Positions 1 through 10,929 of a stretch of DNA of 64,000 nucleotides are shown one piece after another. Under the pieces are notes generated by a model, which was not told the DNA's origin, searched no databases, and saw only the letters and a list, made by a program, of their open reading frames with translations. The position numbers and the translations under genes are program-made. Position 1 is the stretch's first letter, and the number at the start of each line of letters is the position of its first letter. Source of the DNA: Albugo candida (Eukaryota > Oomycota > Peronosporomycetes > Albuginales > Albuginaceae); assembly GCA_905220665.1 (NCBI GenBank), contig CAJNAR010000005.1:186001-250000 (forward strand), in the 5' to 3' direction.

Positions 1-456
1 ACATTTGCCGCACAAAACATCATCCACGCCGCGTATGCCAAAAAGTTTTTTCGATACATTGAAACATTGCCGCACTTTATGAATCGAAGCAGTACGCGCT
101 CTTCGGAGAGCATTCCGACCGAGTGTTCTGGTGGCTGCTGTAGTAATGTGACGCTAAAGTTTGGCGTCTGCATTGTTTGTCGCAAGGTAAAATTGACTCT
201 TTTTTTTTGTCGGGCTCGTTGGCACTAACATGTATCTTTGCATTTATAGCCGGTTTGTCATCAATGCAAATTCTTGAAGCGAATCATCTTTGACATACGA
301 GTCGAGTCCGGTATATCCCAAAAGTGGTTACTAGCGTGCATTCCATGTGTTTCCAGCATTAGACGAACAGAAGCATATCCTCTCGCGAGGCAAGATAGCA
401 TGAAACGCAATCAATTGTCAACCTCACTAACCGCTTCGACAGAAATCTGCCCTTGA
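1..456 (+). CDS. FYVE-type zinc-finger protein, 3' end (5' part outside window)
   Basis: This is the C-terminal part of a gene entering from the left edge. Two exons are inferred: 1..186 and 250..456, joined in phase 0 by a 63-bp intron (GTAAAA to TTTATAG). Across the junction the protein reads CIVCRKPVCHQCK, which is the second half of a FYVE-type zinc finger (CxxCRxxVCxxC), followed by a segment with LACIPCV, the last cysteine pair. FYVE domains bind phosphatidylinositol 3-phosphate on endosomes, and oomycetes have expanded families of START/FYVE-like proteins; which subfamily this is cannot be said without the missing N-terminus. The tail after the finger is about 30 residues, Ser/Thr-rich and unrecognised. 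The first cysteine pair and any START domain would be further upstream. Fairly sure of the FYVE call, less of the full gene structure. Confidence 0.7.
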
Positions 457-644
457 GTAGGGACGGAAAATCAATATCTTTCCCGTTGATTTTAATAGAT
501 TGTCACGATATTGTGATTTTCACAATCCGTTTTCTTATTCTAAGTAGATTCGCGTACTTTCTCCAAATTTTCCTCGAAAGTGTCGCACCTTTCATATTGC
601 AAATGCGACAAGAAGAGTGACTCATCACTTTTTATTTTCGTGGA

Positions 645-1735
645 ATGGCGCAAGTGCGTTGGGGCATTCTTGGCTGCGGAAAGATTTCCAGTGACTTCAC
701 TACCGTTCTTCGACAATTCACCGACTCCGTTGTTACAGCATGTGCTTCGAGATCGCAACAGCGTTCTGAAGCGTTCGCAAAGCAACACCGTAGGCTGATC
801 TGCACATTTTAACTACTCTCATTTGCAAATTTGTAGAAATTGCAAAATGGTACGACTCGTACGATAAACTATGTGAAGATCCGGAGGTGGATATCGTTTA
901 CATTGGAACGATCCATCCTCGGCACATTGACCAGATTAAAAGTGCGATCAAGAATAAAAGACACATTTTGGTCGAGAAACCGATGACGATCAACAAGTCA
1001 CAAGCGCTGGAGGTGAAATCCCTGGTTGACCAAAGCAATTGTTTTTTCTTGGAAGGAATGTGGTCTCGTTTCTTTCCGGCTACGCGTTATGTCTGCCACT
1101 TGCTGGAGGAAGGAGCAATCGGACAAGTTCAGTTTGTGACCACTTGCATCGGCTATGCCTTCTCCTCGGACGCCCAACGCATCTGGGATCGCTCCATGGG
1201 TGGTGGGGGATTGCTGGATATTGGTATATACGGCCTTCAATATGTGACAATGGCGTTCGGAGTGGACGCCAAGATTGAGAAGATAGTTGCCTCCGGGAAA
1301 TTGACGGATGGAGGCGTAGATGCCTATGGATCAATCACGATTCACTACGAAGGCAACAGATTCGGAACGGTACAGTATAGTTGCTTCGCTAGACTAAATG
1401 AACGAGTCAGCATTGTCGGGACTGAAGGAGTTATTGAAATTCATCCGGAAGGTCATATCCCTACTAAAGTCACATTATCTCGCAACAAACCTGATCCGAC
1501 GGATGGCTCAACCAAGTCGACAAAAGAATTTCTACTTCCCACTGATGATGCATCAAAGTATGAGTTCGAGGGATCAACGGGATTCAAATATGAAATCGAA
1601 GCAGTAAATGATTACCTGAGGCAAAAAAAACGTGAAACAACCGAGTTTTCGTGGAAGGACTCTGTTTTACTACAAGACATAATGGATCAAGTAAGACACC
1701 AGCTTGGTGTTGTGTATCCGGAAGAAGAAAAATAA
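645..1735 (+). CDS. Gfo/Idh/MocA-family oxidoreductase (dihydrodiol dehydrogenase-like)
   Basis: Two exons, 645..789 and 837..1735, are joined by a 47-bp intron (GTAGGC to TTGTAG) that restores the frame exactly, giving 347 residues, the usual family size. The N-terminus carries the Rossmann nucleotide-binding motif GCGKIS (about residues 10-15). The EKP motif near residue 95 supplies the conserved lysine of the active site, and the C-terminal half has the GGGGLLDIGIYGL signature around residue 170. The best family match is dimeric dihydrodiol dehydrogenase / D-xylose 1-dehydrogenase, an NADP-dependent cytosolic enzyme oxidising trans-dihydrodiols or pentoses; the real substrate cannot be read from sequence. 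ATG at 645 is chosen because the Rossmann motif starts eight residues later. Only 188 bp separate it from the upstream FYVE gene on the same strand. Confidence 0.9.
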
Positions 1736-4198
1736 GTAGTTAATTCTTTCTTCCGATATGATAAATGAAATCAAGTGATCTTTTCAAATGATAACAGTGG
1801 TCTGATTTGTCGTAAAACTCAAGAATACAGCAAATGGCTTGTATTTCACTCACAAAAGCATTCGCTGCTCTAATGTACAACTCTAGGCTGAATTCCCCTT
1901 TTGTGGAAGTTTCAAGAAAGAGAACCGGAGACGATTTACGATGCCAGCATTCACAACAATATATATCATCAGTCGTCCGATCAGTAGTACAAGCTTCATT
2001 TCAAGCTTCCGTTTGATAATGTTGCAGCGAAATGGGCATAATACGAAGACTGCAAGGGATGCTTGCTTGATGCCACGACCGGTCCTACTCGACACATAAA
2101 GCTACGACCTGATAATATCGGTCGATAGTTGAGTCAAATTGGAAGAGGATTCACTCCAAATATAGATGGCAGATATCCTTGAGTAGAATGGTATAGGTAG
2201 CATTGCTTGTCGTGGATCCTTTTCTACTTGCGCTATTGCTGTGCCACCCTCAACCATTCTTCAAGCGTACCTCTACTACCTCATGATGTCCTCCGGCTTT
2301 TCGAAAGAACAAGTATCGAAAAGCTTCATTGCTACGACTGTTCTCTTCGGCTCGTTTCTTAATGCAGTAGCAAAATGGCTTCTAAAGAGAGCATACAATG
2401 GCGGAATTGATCATTAAACATAGATTAACATTGCAGTAAATAACGCATTCTTCATTAGTTTGTGTGGTGAACACAGCAAAACAAAGTGTCACACACGATA
2501 TCGTGCATCCTGGTAAAGGAAGGAGAGGGTACCCGGACAGTACTTGGCAATGCGCCCGAGATAAGCTCCATGTTAGATTGTTCAGGACTATCAAAAAATC
2601 TTTCAGACTCGCGAATGTGACATTACGGAGGCGAAGCAAATGTACGCTGCTCTCTCGGAACGATATGTGAAGCTAAAGGGACAGGTGCGGATGTTGTGAC
2701 CGACCAAGAGTATTCCGTCATTTTATACGGAAGTGCAATGGTCTCAATATCAGCGCGGTGGTGATCTACTTTGAATGATGCGCATGTGATTATCGAAGAA
2801 GATGGGGATGCAGGCCGCGTTTGAGCTTTAAGAAGAAGAGGGGTTTTAGCGATACCAGGAGAACAATGATTAATTACAAAATGTCGAACCAGGTTTTTGT
2901 CTCACCTTAGTGGCGAGAGTGTTTGTTAACCCGTGAAACATTTTGGGACCATGAACACGAAACCCGGCTTGTGGCACAATACATCACGAGCGAGCATGTC
3001 GTAGAGTTTTTGCATGACCGGTTAAGCGTCCCTTGATTCCTGTTCTTGTTGAATCATTCAGCCAAATGTTGAGGAAGTGATGGCTGCGTCTTATGCGGCT
3101 TCCTCCAAACGTCAGCTAACCGCCGGACATCATCTATTATAGCACACAGAAGACAATATTGAGTAGACAATGTATAAGTATGTGGTATAAGCTTGTTAAC
3201 TTGCTAAATCGACTTCGTGGCGCATCGGTGTCGAAGAGAACTAAAGGACATGCTAGCTATTTTGGAGGACACGACAAGACGACTTATAAACATTTGAAAG
3301 GTGATGCTGTAAGACACAAACGCCCTTGAGCGTGGCCGGTTACGCAACAAGTTGCGTTGCTTACTCTTTCAGCCAGGAAGGCTGGCGCAAGATGTCAATA
3401 TGGTTCTTTTACCGACAAAATGCACAAGGAAGACACAAGCTGACGTCATCCTTTTTGTTACTGCGCAGCTACAAAGACTCTAAGAATCTAGCTCTGCAAC
3501 GAAATCAGTGACCAAATGCCGAGGTGGCCACTTCCAGATATAAGCTGTTTCGAACGTGCACAACGATTCCACTCCTGCCAATAACTTGTAGTTCTACTGC
3601 CTGCAGACGGGTTGCTGGAACGCGCTAAACGGTATGATGTCTTTGGTTTTGCAGTACCGCTACACTAAAAGTTTCCAGCTGAAGCACTCAATAAGAATGC
3701 CATTTGGCGAGTATGAGTGAATTGCCACAAATACGACCCTAATCGTGAACGCAAAGCGCATTTGTATGGTAACGTCTGTAGGATGTACGAATTCTCGAAG
3801 AACGTATCGAATTAGATTGCGACTAAATGCTGAATTGTATTTTCTGTTAGCGACTTCGTACTACACGCGGACAAAGGAACGAACTTGAGACAAGATAGAA
3901 GGAACAGCCCCATATATTAAAGCTACAAATTCTCCTTGCGGGCAAAAGTTGTTGCCGGCAATGATCCGTATTTTCAAAAGAGCGCATGAAATAACTGAGT
4001 GTATACTTTTTGAGAATCGAGCACCTGAAAAAGAGCAGCAATTTCAATGTGCTGTGAAGAATTCGATTTATGTCAACACATTTTGATTGGAAATAATACG
4101 TCAGATCAGGCAAGAAATCAGAGTTGTATTCACCAATCATAATGCTGGAATAGTTACGACGCAGACAAAGTGACATCGATGGTTCCTTTGTGTATCGA
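1736..4198. other. 2.5 kb without a supportable gene
   Basis: Short open frames exist here but none shows a recognisable domain, conserved motif or intron-rescuable coding pattern. Around 2.6-2.9 kb a stretch reads like a decayed retrotransposon gag (a short frame with regular acidic/basic spacing, broken by stops), but the similarity is too weak to assign a family. The last few hundred bases probably contain the promoter of the M13 peptidase gene. Confidence 0.5.
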
Positions 4199-6454
4199 AT
4201 GGACGATAAGCAGTTGAACTCAGATAAAATGTCGACATCTTTCGCTTGTATCCGTGCTAATCGAGATACAATGGCCTGCGAAAGAAGCAAATCCCCAAAG
4301 CCGAGTGTGGACGCAAGCAGCCCATCTTATACAGACTGGGCAGCGTACGCTACAATCGGCTTCCTGCTACTGATTTTATTCACTTTTATACTTGAACGCT
4401 TTATCGATATTTCTACTGCACATCACTCAGAGATTAAATTACAGACGAGTGAGATTGTCGCCATGTATCCTCCAGAAGTTCGAAATAAAATAAATCTGAC
4501 AGTTGATCCATGTCACGACTTTTACCAGTTTTCTTGTGGACAATGGCGTGATAAAATAGAGATACCGGACGATCGATCTTTTATTTCAGCTTCATTTAGT
4601 AACATTTCGGATCGAAATAACGCAGTTTTAAAAGAGATCATGGACGAGGATTGGCCTTACGTGGACGAATTGTATTCTTCATGCATGAATGTGTCCGCAT
4701 TGAATGCCCGCGGCGCAACTCCAATACTCACAGATTTGAAGAGGATTGCCGGAACAAAAAGTAAGAGAGCTTTGTTCGAATTGGCAGGAGAATTTATAGC
4801 AGTGGGCGTGCACTTTTGGACGTCATTGTCCATTTATGCCGATGCAAACGATGCGACACAGTACGCATTATACGCGATGCAAAATGGCTTATCGTTACCA
4901 AGTGAAAGTTACTATTTAAACCAAGAGGATTTTATTGCTGTGGAAAAGCCTTTTCGAAACTTCATCTACAAGATGATGACCTTATCGGGGTTTTCGGAAG
5001 AAGAGGCGCATTATTGTCAAGATCTTGTTGTTCGCTTGGAATCGACATTGGCTACATTTTACGTTCCAAAAGACATTGCAAATGACCCTGCCGAAACGTA
5101 TCATCGTGTATCATTTCATGACGCACAAGATTTATATCCCCATTTGATTGGTTTTGTTTTGGAGGGCTCAAAAGTCGGGCTTCCAATCGATCAAGAATCG
5201 TTTCGAAATGGCACCAGTCAAAGTACGATTGTCAAGGAGCTTATTATTCAGACTCCAACTTTTTTTCAAAAGGCTGAACTATTGGCTCAATCAATTTCTT
5301 TGCCAGATCTTCGAATTTTTCTTGCGTATAGATACATTGCTCAATGTGCTCTCCGATTATCAGAGCCGTATCCAAATGCCCTTTTTGAGTTGTACGGAAA
5401 AACTCTCACGGGGCAGAGGGAACCCACACCGCGATACAAAGACTGTTTGGTGCATGTGACGAACAATCTGCCCGACCTTATTGGCAAGTACTACTCAGTA
5501 AAGCTTCATAACATCAGAAGTGAGCAGTTTGCACGTGATCTAGTGCACGATATGGAGATAACTCTGAAGGATGTCATCACGAATTCAAATTGGCTAGATG
5601 AAGCCACTAAAATCGCCGCAGTGAAGAAACTGGATCACATCACTCAACTGGTCGGTCATTCAAATAAAGTGGAACACTATCCGTTTGTGCTTTCGTACAC
5701 AGACTTTTTCCAAAATATCAAAACGATAACAGAGTACAAATTCTTCCGAAAAGTGAGTCGATTGGGTCAGCGCGTTGACCGCTCCGAATGGCTCATGACA
5801 GCAGCAGACGTGAATGCTTATTATAATCCGTCGTCAAATCAAATCGTCTTTCCAGCTGGCATTTTACAAGCACCATTCTTTGACCCCGGGTACCTGAAAG
5901 CACAAGCTTATGGCGCGATTGGGAGTATCATTGCTCACGAATTAACTCATGGCTTTGATAGTCATGGTCGATATTATAATCAGGACGGAGATTTGAAGAA
6001 CTGGTGGTCTTCAAAAACGGAAAAAGAATTTCACAAACGATCTACGTGTCTTTCCAAACAATATGATGGCTTCCCTGTTTACAGCAGAGATAAAAAATCG
6101 CATGTTATAGGTATGGTCGATGGAAATCTCACTCTTAGCGAAAATATCGCGGACAACGGAGGTGTCAAAATCTCGTATGAAGCATTTCGTAATTCAAAGT
6201 CGCAAAGTATGATTCGATCAGCACCAGATATGCTACCATCTGCAGCTAATCAGCTTTTTTTTGTCTCGTTTGCGCAAGTGTTTTGTTCGAAAATGACTGA
6301 TGCGTACGCGCGAAGACGTATCGCGACAGACAGCCATTCACCTGATGAGTGGCGTGTCAATGGTGCCTTGATGAATTCGCACAGTTTTTCGAAAGTATTT
6401 GAGTGCAGCGCTGGCACGCGCATGAATCCGGAACACAAATGCGCAGTATGGTAG
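4199..6454 (+). CDS. M13-family zinc metallopeptidase (neprilysin/endothelin-converting-enzyme-like), type II membrane protein
   Basis: A single 751-residue frame. A hydrophobic segment at about residues 48-66 after a charged cytoplasmic tail predicts a type II membrane anchor, with the catalytic domain outside the cell or in the secretory lumen. The M13 N-domain starts with DPCHDFYQFSCGQW. The zinc site is HELTH (H580, E581, H584), with the third ligand in ENIAD (E648, D652). NAYYNPSSNQIVFPAG, the substrate-binding strand motif of the family, lies upstream of it, and the C-terminus ends in the conserved Cys-x-x-Trp. All catalytic residues are present and length is normal for the family (about 700-770). 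M13 enzymes cleave small peptides on the N-side of hydrophobic residues. The ATG at 4199 is taken as start because the upstream extension has no ATG; a second ATG ten codons later is possible. Confidence 0.95.
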   Translation: MDDKQLNSDKMSTSFACIRANRDTMACERSKSPKPSVDASSPSYTDWAAYATIGFLLLILFTFILERFIDISTAHHSEIKLQTSEIVAMYPPEVRNKINLTVDPCHDFYQFSCGQWRDKIEIPDDRSFISASFSNISDRNNAVLKEIMDEDWPYVDELYSSCMNVSALNARGATPILTDLKRIAGTKSKRALFELAGEFIAVGVHFWTSLSIYADANDATQYALYAMQNGLSLPSESYYLNQEDFIAVEKPFRNFIYKMMTLSGFSEEEAHYCQDLVVRLESTLATFYVPKDIANDPAETYHRVSFHDAQDLYPHLIGFVLEGSKVGLPIDQESFRNGTSQSTIVKELIIQTPTFFQKAELLAQSISLPDLRIFLAYRYIAQCALRLSEPYPNALFELYGKTLTGQREPTPRYKDCLVHVTNNLPDLIGKYYSVKLHNIRSEQFARDLVHDMEITLKDVITNSNWLDEATKIAAVKKLDHITQLVGHSNKVEHYPFVLSYTDFFQNIKTITEYKFFRKVSRLGQRVDRSEWLMTAADVNAYYNPSSNQIVFPAGILQAPFFDPGYLKAQAYGAIGSIIAHELTHGFDSHGRYYNQDGDLKNWWSSKTEKEFHKRSTCLSKQYDGFPVYSRDKKSHVIGMVDGNLTLSENIADNGGVKISYEAFRNSKSQSMIRSAPDMLPSAANQLFFVSFAQVFCSKMTDAYARRRIATDSHSPDEWRVNGALMNSHSFSKVFECSAGTRMNPEHKCAVW

Positions 6455-7643
6455 CAATCAGTCCTAACTCGAACTGACTCGCTATCTTGTACATTCACTC
6501 TCGTTTAATGTATCAGCGGCATTTACTCGGTGTCATAATTCCTACATAAGCGGCATGCAGCTCCGTAATAGGCACAGCACGGTAATAGCATGCTCCGACG
6601 CATTATATGGAAACGATTTTACGCCACGGACAAGAAACCAAACACGTTCAAGGAGATACAAAAGGTACCATTCATTGATGATGTTGATATAGTAATGGGT
6701 CTAACCAGCAGCTCACGTAGATCGATATAGGCAGTCCAACTTGGTCTTTAGAAGAGCTTCATTTGAGAGAATATAGAGCATCTGCCAAGGATTCGATTTT
6801 GTCTCATGAAAAGGTTTGATGACTACGATGCATTCAAGGATTAAATTGTGAAGTGTCCAGGTGATCAAATTGGCCAAATTGAGCCGCATCTTCATCCGCT
6901 CAGAACAGCTTCCGGAGCTATCGTGTAGCGTGGATTCTGTTCTCAGATGCATGCAAACAGTTCAAAAATCGACTGTGGATGAGTGTTCAACGAAAGAAGC
7001 AGCATCGCATGGCTTTATCGTAACACCCTTACGTGATGACGTGGCGACAAACCATACAAAAAGCGAATCTATACTGAGAAATGCGGAAAGCAGCCCTTAC
7101 TTCAAAGTCCCCAAAGTACTTGAAGATTAGCTATGATCAGCAAAGATTGTAATTGTGAAATCGAGAAACTCTCTGCAACGCACATCAAGTTGTATATAGA
7201 GCTGAACTGCCAAAGCCGCTTTTATCTCACTCTGCTCCAAAGATACTTCGATTGGATGCGCCTACCTTTCTGCTAATCACATTATTCTACACCTGAATTC
7301 CATAGTGCAAAATATCGTCAAGTCCTTCTTAGATTATTTCTTCATGCGGTCGATTGACGGTAGAGAGTGATCAAACTCAGACGCGTGCCAGGTGTACTGA
7401 AAAATGGTAAAATAATCACTCGATGGATTCAAAATTCCAAAAAGCTTATTGTAAATACAAGAGCTATAATAACACGTGTGCATAAGCATCCTTTACCGAC
7501 ATCGTCTCATAGAAGACAGAAGGCACGTCTCAACGTTACTACGACATCAAATAGCACCAGAAGCAGATTTTGCTGCCGATACATGCTCCGAGAAGCCACA
7601 TCGCGCAAAATTTTAATTTTGAGGTCGATGCAATCCGATAAAG
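6455..7643. other. 1.2 kb between convergent genes, no gene seen
   Basis: This lies between the 3' ends of the M13 peptidase (plus) and the SulP transporter (minus). The longest open frame (6861-7130, 89 codons) has no recognisable motif and no detectable neighbours that would join to it by splicing. I regard the stretch as non-coding or decayed. Confidence 0.5.
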
Positions 7644-10610
7644 TCACTTGTACAACAGAGATGAAAGCTGGGAGACTCGTTTGTTGGCATGTAGAAATTG
7701 ACCTGCGAGTTGTTTGTTGATTAATTTCAGAACTTCGACAGCGGTATGAGGCGCCTTGTTCTGCAGATTCTGTAATGATTCTTCCCGTAGCCGGAGAAGA
7801 ATACAGTCTGACTGAGCACAATGAGAGTAATGAGCATTGCTCATTGTGTGTGGTGTAATGATGGAGCCAGGGCCAATTTTTCGGAGTCTTGACCGACTGG
7901 TTTTGAAGGGCATCCACTTTGGCTTCTTACCCATGCCCAACAACGAGGGACGACGACCAGGCTGGTGTGTGCAGCTACTTTCAACAACAGACGGTGGATG
8001 CTGTTCGCGGGATTGCCCGCTTTTTCTGCCAACTTTTGGTACCCAAACACCTGGGATAAAGTTCCGATTTGAAAACTCGGAATCTTGGAAAACATCGATA
8101 TGACCAAAACAGATGAAGAACGTATCTTTCGCAAGTGTTTTGGCAGACAAGACTTCTTCCTTACGTAGAATCTGAGCGTCTAGATATGCCGCTAATGGTA
8201 GTAAATACTTACGGCCAGTCTGTTCCAGTTCTACATTTTCTTGTTCATTGTATTCGATAAACTTTTCCCATAAACGTAAATGGCTTATTCGTTTCCAATC
8301 CGCGACGGTTCCAAAGTTTCGCAATTGAATTTCGGGAGGCAGGAGATCATTTTCACACATCTCCAGTGCAATATCGACATCTCCATCGACAAAATGCACT
8401 TGTAATGAGGTAGGATTTCGTCTCAAAGCCTTCTCAATTGACTGCTTCATGCCACAATAGAAAATCTCGAACAAGCAGATTTCAGCATATGTACTGGCCT
8501 TTCGAAAATTGATCAAAGCTGTAGCATCAAAGCTTGGAACCAGACCGAAATCAATTATCACGTATTTCAACGTTCGTGCGCACGAAACGCTTTGCATTCG
8601 CGTCTTTATTCGTTCCAAAATATTAACAGAAGTGCCAAAGAATAAATACCCTTGTAAACGTAGTATGAAGATAGAGCTTCCTTCTTTGTCCAAAAATGCT
8701 GTCTGTTCGGTTGTTCGATCGACAGCACTACGTGTGAGGACTCCGGTGGTTTCGTGATGAATGCAGCCAACTTGATGGATACGATAGATGAGATCGATGA
8801 TCGAGATGAAGATTCCAAAACCAACACTTTCAAGCATGCCGATAACCAAGAAGCTACTAGTGATGAGGATCACCAAAATGAGCTCCAGCTTCTTCAAAAA
8901 TTGCATGGGAGTGATCAAGTATGCTTCGAGAAAATGAACACCCACGTTGAGAAGTAGGCCACCAAACACGAATTTGGGAACATACTGCAAGATTCCAATA
9001 CCTTGCATCCAGAGAATAAGCAGAAAGAAAGCACATATGAGCGCAGGCATTTTCTCATGCGCATCAAACTGCTTCATGATGCCCATTGCTGAAAGATAAT
9101 GACAGCCCGCGAACCCTCCTGAAAGTCCACTCAGTATATTCGCCACTCCTATCACGCGCATTTCGTTGTCTGGAGAGATATCTCGATCGAATAATGTTGA
9201 AAGTGAAGTTGTGGAGACGCTGAATTTAAGTGCTCCTAAAATTAAGACCGTCAGGAGGTACCCGAAACACTCTTGCATGAAAATTTTCCATCGAATATCA
9301 TCAAACTCAATTTCGGTCCAAGTGAACCACATTGGTGTTTCTTTGACCATCTCGCTATCCCATGAAAAGACCCAGCCAAGTGCTCCCAATTCCTGCACTG
9401 TTGAATGTAACCACACGGTGGCGATAAGATGAAAGCCCGCGACAGACGCAGTCAGCAAACATGGAAATGAGATTGCTACAGGCCATTTAAGGTATTGACC
9501 CACTCGAGCTATGACTGCAAACAGAATCGCTGGAAGAAGAAGACCAATTTTTTCGACCGGGAAAGCATTTCTCATTGAGTTGTGAGGCATCGATGACGCC
9601 ATGTGTATCCCATTTTTCACCAAACTTGCTCCAATTCCGGCCAGAAAACCGGCAACCACTACACACACAGTCTCCTTATTGAGTGGATACGGTCACGGAA
9701 ATGTGCACGTACCTGGATAAGGGGCATAATTAGCGATCGATGTGAGGCGAAAAATTCCCATTAGATACAGGCATATACCCAGAAGAATGGAGGTCAGGGC
9801 AGCACAAATGATTGTGGTTGGCACGATTTCCCGCAATGTTTCAGCTTCCGACTGTGATATTCGATCGGCCATCTGAGCCATCACCGGTATGCTACAATCA
9901 TTGACGAAGAAGGAAATTCCATCAAATCAGAATTTTGTCGCAAAAGCACATTCAATGACCTACACAAACACATCGATTGAGCCAAGTGTCCACGGTGCTT
10001 GGCTTTTCCAGGCCAAAACAGTGCAAAAAACCGCTGTGCTCAATAAGTTTATGTCAATAAAGTGTGCCAAACATGTCGAGAGAAGAGTATTATGCCCCAC
10101 AACGACACTAGCGCAAGACACAGCCAAAGTGGCTGACAGCAGAAAGGCAATTACACCGGACGTAAAATTGACTAGTAAACTAAGGATCCACTGCTTTCCC
10201 TTATTCCAGAAAACGCTCCATGTTTTTCCATGCCGAACTTGTTTCCCATTCGATTGAGAAGTATTGGCTGATGCCAATAGTCGTTGCTTCTCATCAAAGA
10301 AGGAACGGAACCAAGTAGTTCGCCTCCTTGTGGCTCCATCAGAAGCGGTACGTCCTTCTTCATCTCCTATATTTCCTTGATATGTCGTCCGTCGCATTGA
10401 TAGAGGAGCGTGTGCAAAATGTGGACGCGGAGAAGCAGAAGTAGCGCCAACTAGAGGCAACAGGGAATCCGTTTCTTGACCCCTTCTTCGAACTTCATGG
10501 ATTGAGCACAGATCTGTATCAGCTGTGTGTATACGATAGATACCACGTCGTTGAGGCGTTATATGATCCTGTGGAGCTCCCCGATCGAGCGGTAGAGCAG
10601 CAGGTTCCAT
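7644..10610 (-). CDS. SulP-family anion transporter with STAS and cyclic-nucleotide-binding-like C-terminal domains
   Basis: Three exons on the minus strand: 10610..9964, 9891..9713 and 9658..7644. The introns of 72 bp (GTAGGT to TTGTAG) and 54 bp (GTACGT to GTGTAG) are chosen because they reconstruct the SulP signature YPVVAGFLAGIG. The product is 946 residues. A ~140-residue charged N-terminus precedes about ten membrane segments. A STAS domain follows (IDFGLVPSFDATALINF), and after it a region resembling a cyclic-nucleotide-binding fold (FFICFGHIDVFQ, then RKIGPGSII, then a long C-terminal helix). This order matches the fungal/oomycete YGR125W-like branch of SLC26/SulP proteins rather than plasma-membrane sulphate permeases; substrate and vacuolar versus plasma-membrane location are unknown. 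The segment just after GPGSII lacks the usual Gly-Glu motif, so nucleotide binding is doubtful. Confidence 0.88.
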
Positions 10611-10929
10611 CGTTTCTTATTTAGTAAAATGTTCACAGGAATTTTGATCGTAGGATTTCTCGCTTATTATAGCCAATAGAACCTCATATGACCAAAACTT
10701 GTTGTGTAATGGAGCCGTGATGATAGCACAATAAAGCTCAAATATGTGTTTTGCGATGAAAAGGTGACTGTTAACATGAAGCTCTACCTCGTATGTAATG
10801 TGGTGATCGCTGATAGATTACTGTAAGCTATAATAAATAATATGAATCTTGAAAGGTCACAAAAATCTCTAATTTTACATGAATCGAGCTCGTAGCAAGG
10901 AAGAGGCTGTGTCATACCTTTGCTAGACG
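10611..10929. promoter_or_regulatory. Divergent intergenic region
   Basis: A 319-bp AT-rich spacer lies between the start codons of the minus-strand SulP gene and the plus-strand SAM/FN3 gene, so it must hold both promoters. I see no convincing TATA box or oomycete initiator core that could be fixed to either gene. Confidence 0.35.

Noticed and set aside
3847..4290. Minus-strand frame of 147 codons overlapping the M13 gene start
   Set aside because: No motif, and it overlaps the coding start of a strongly supported gene.
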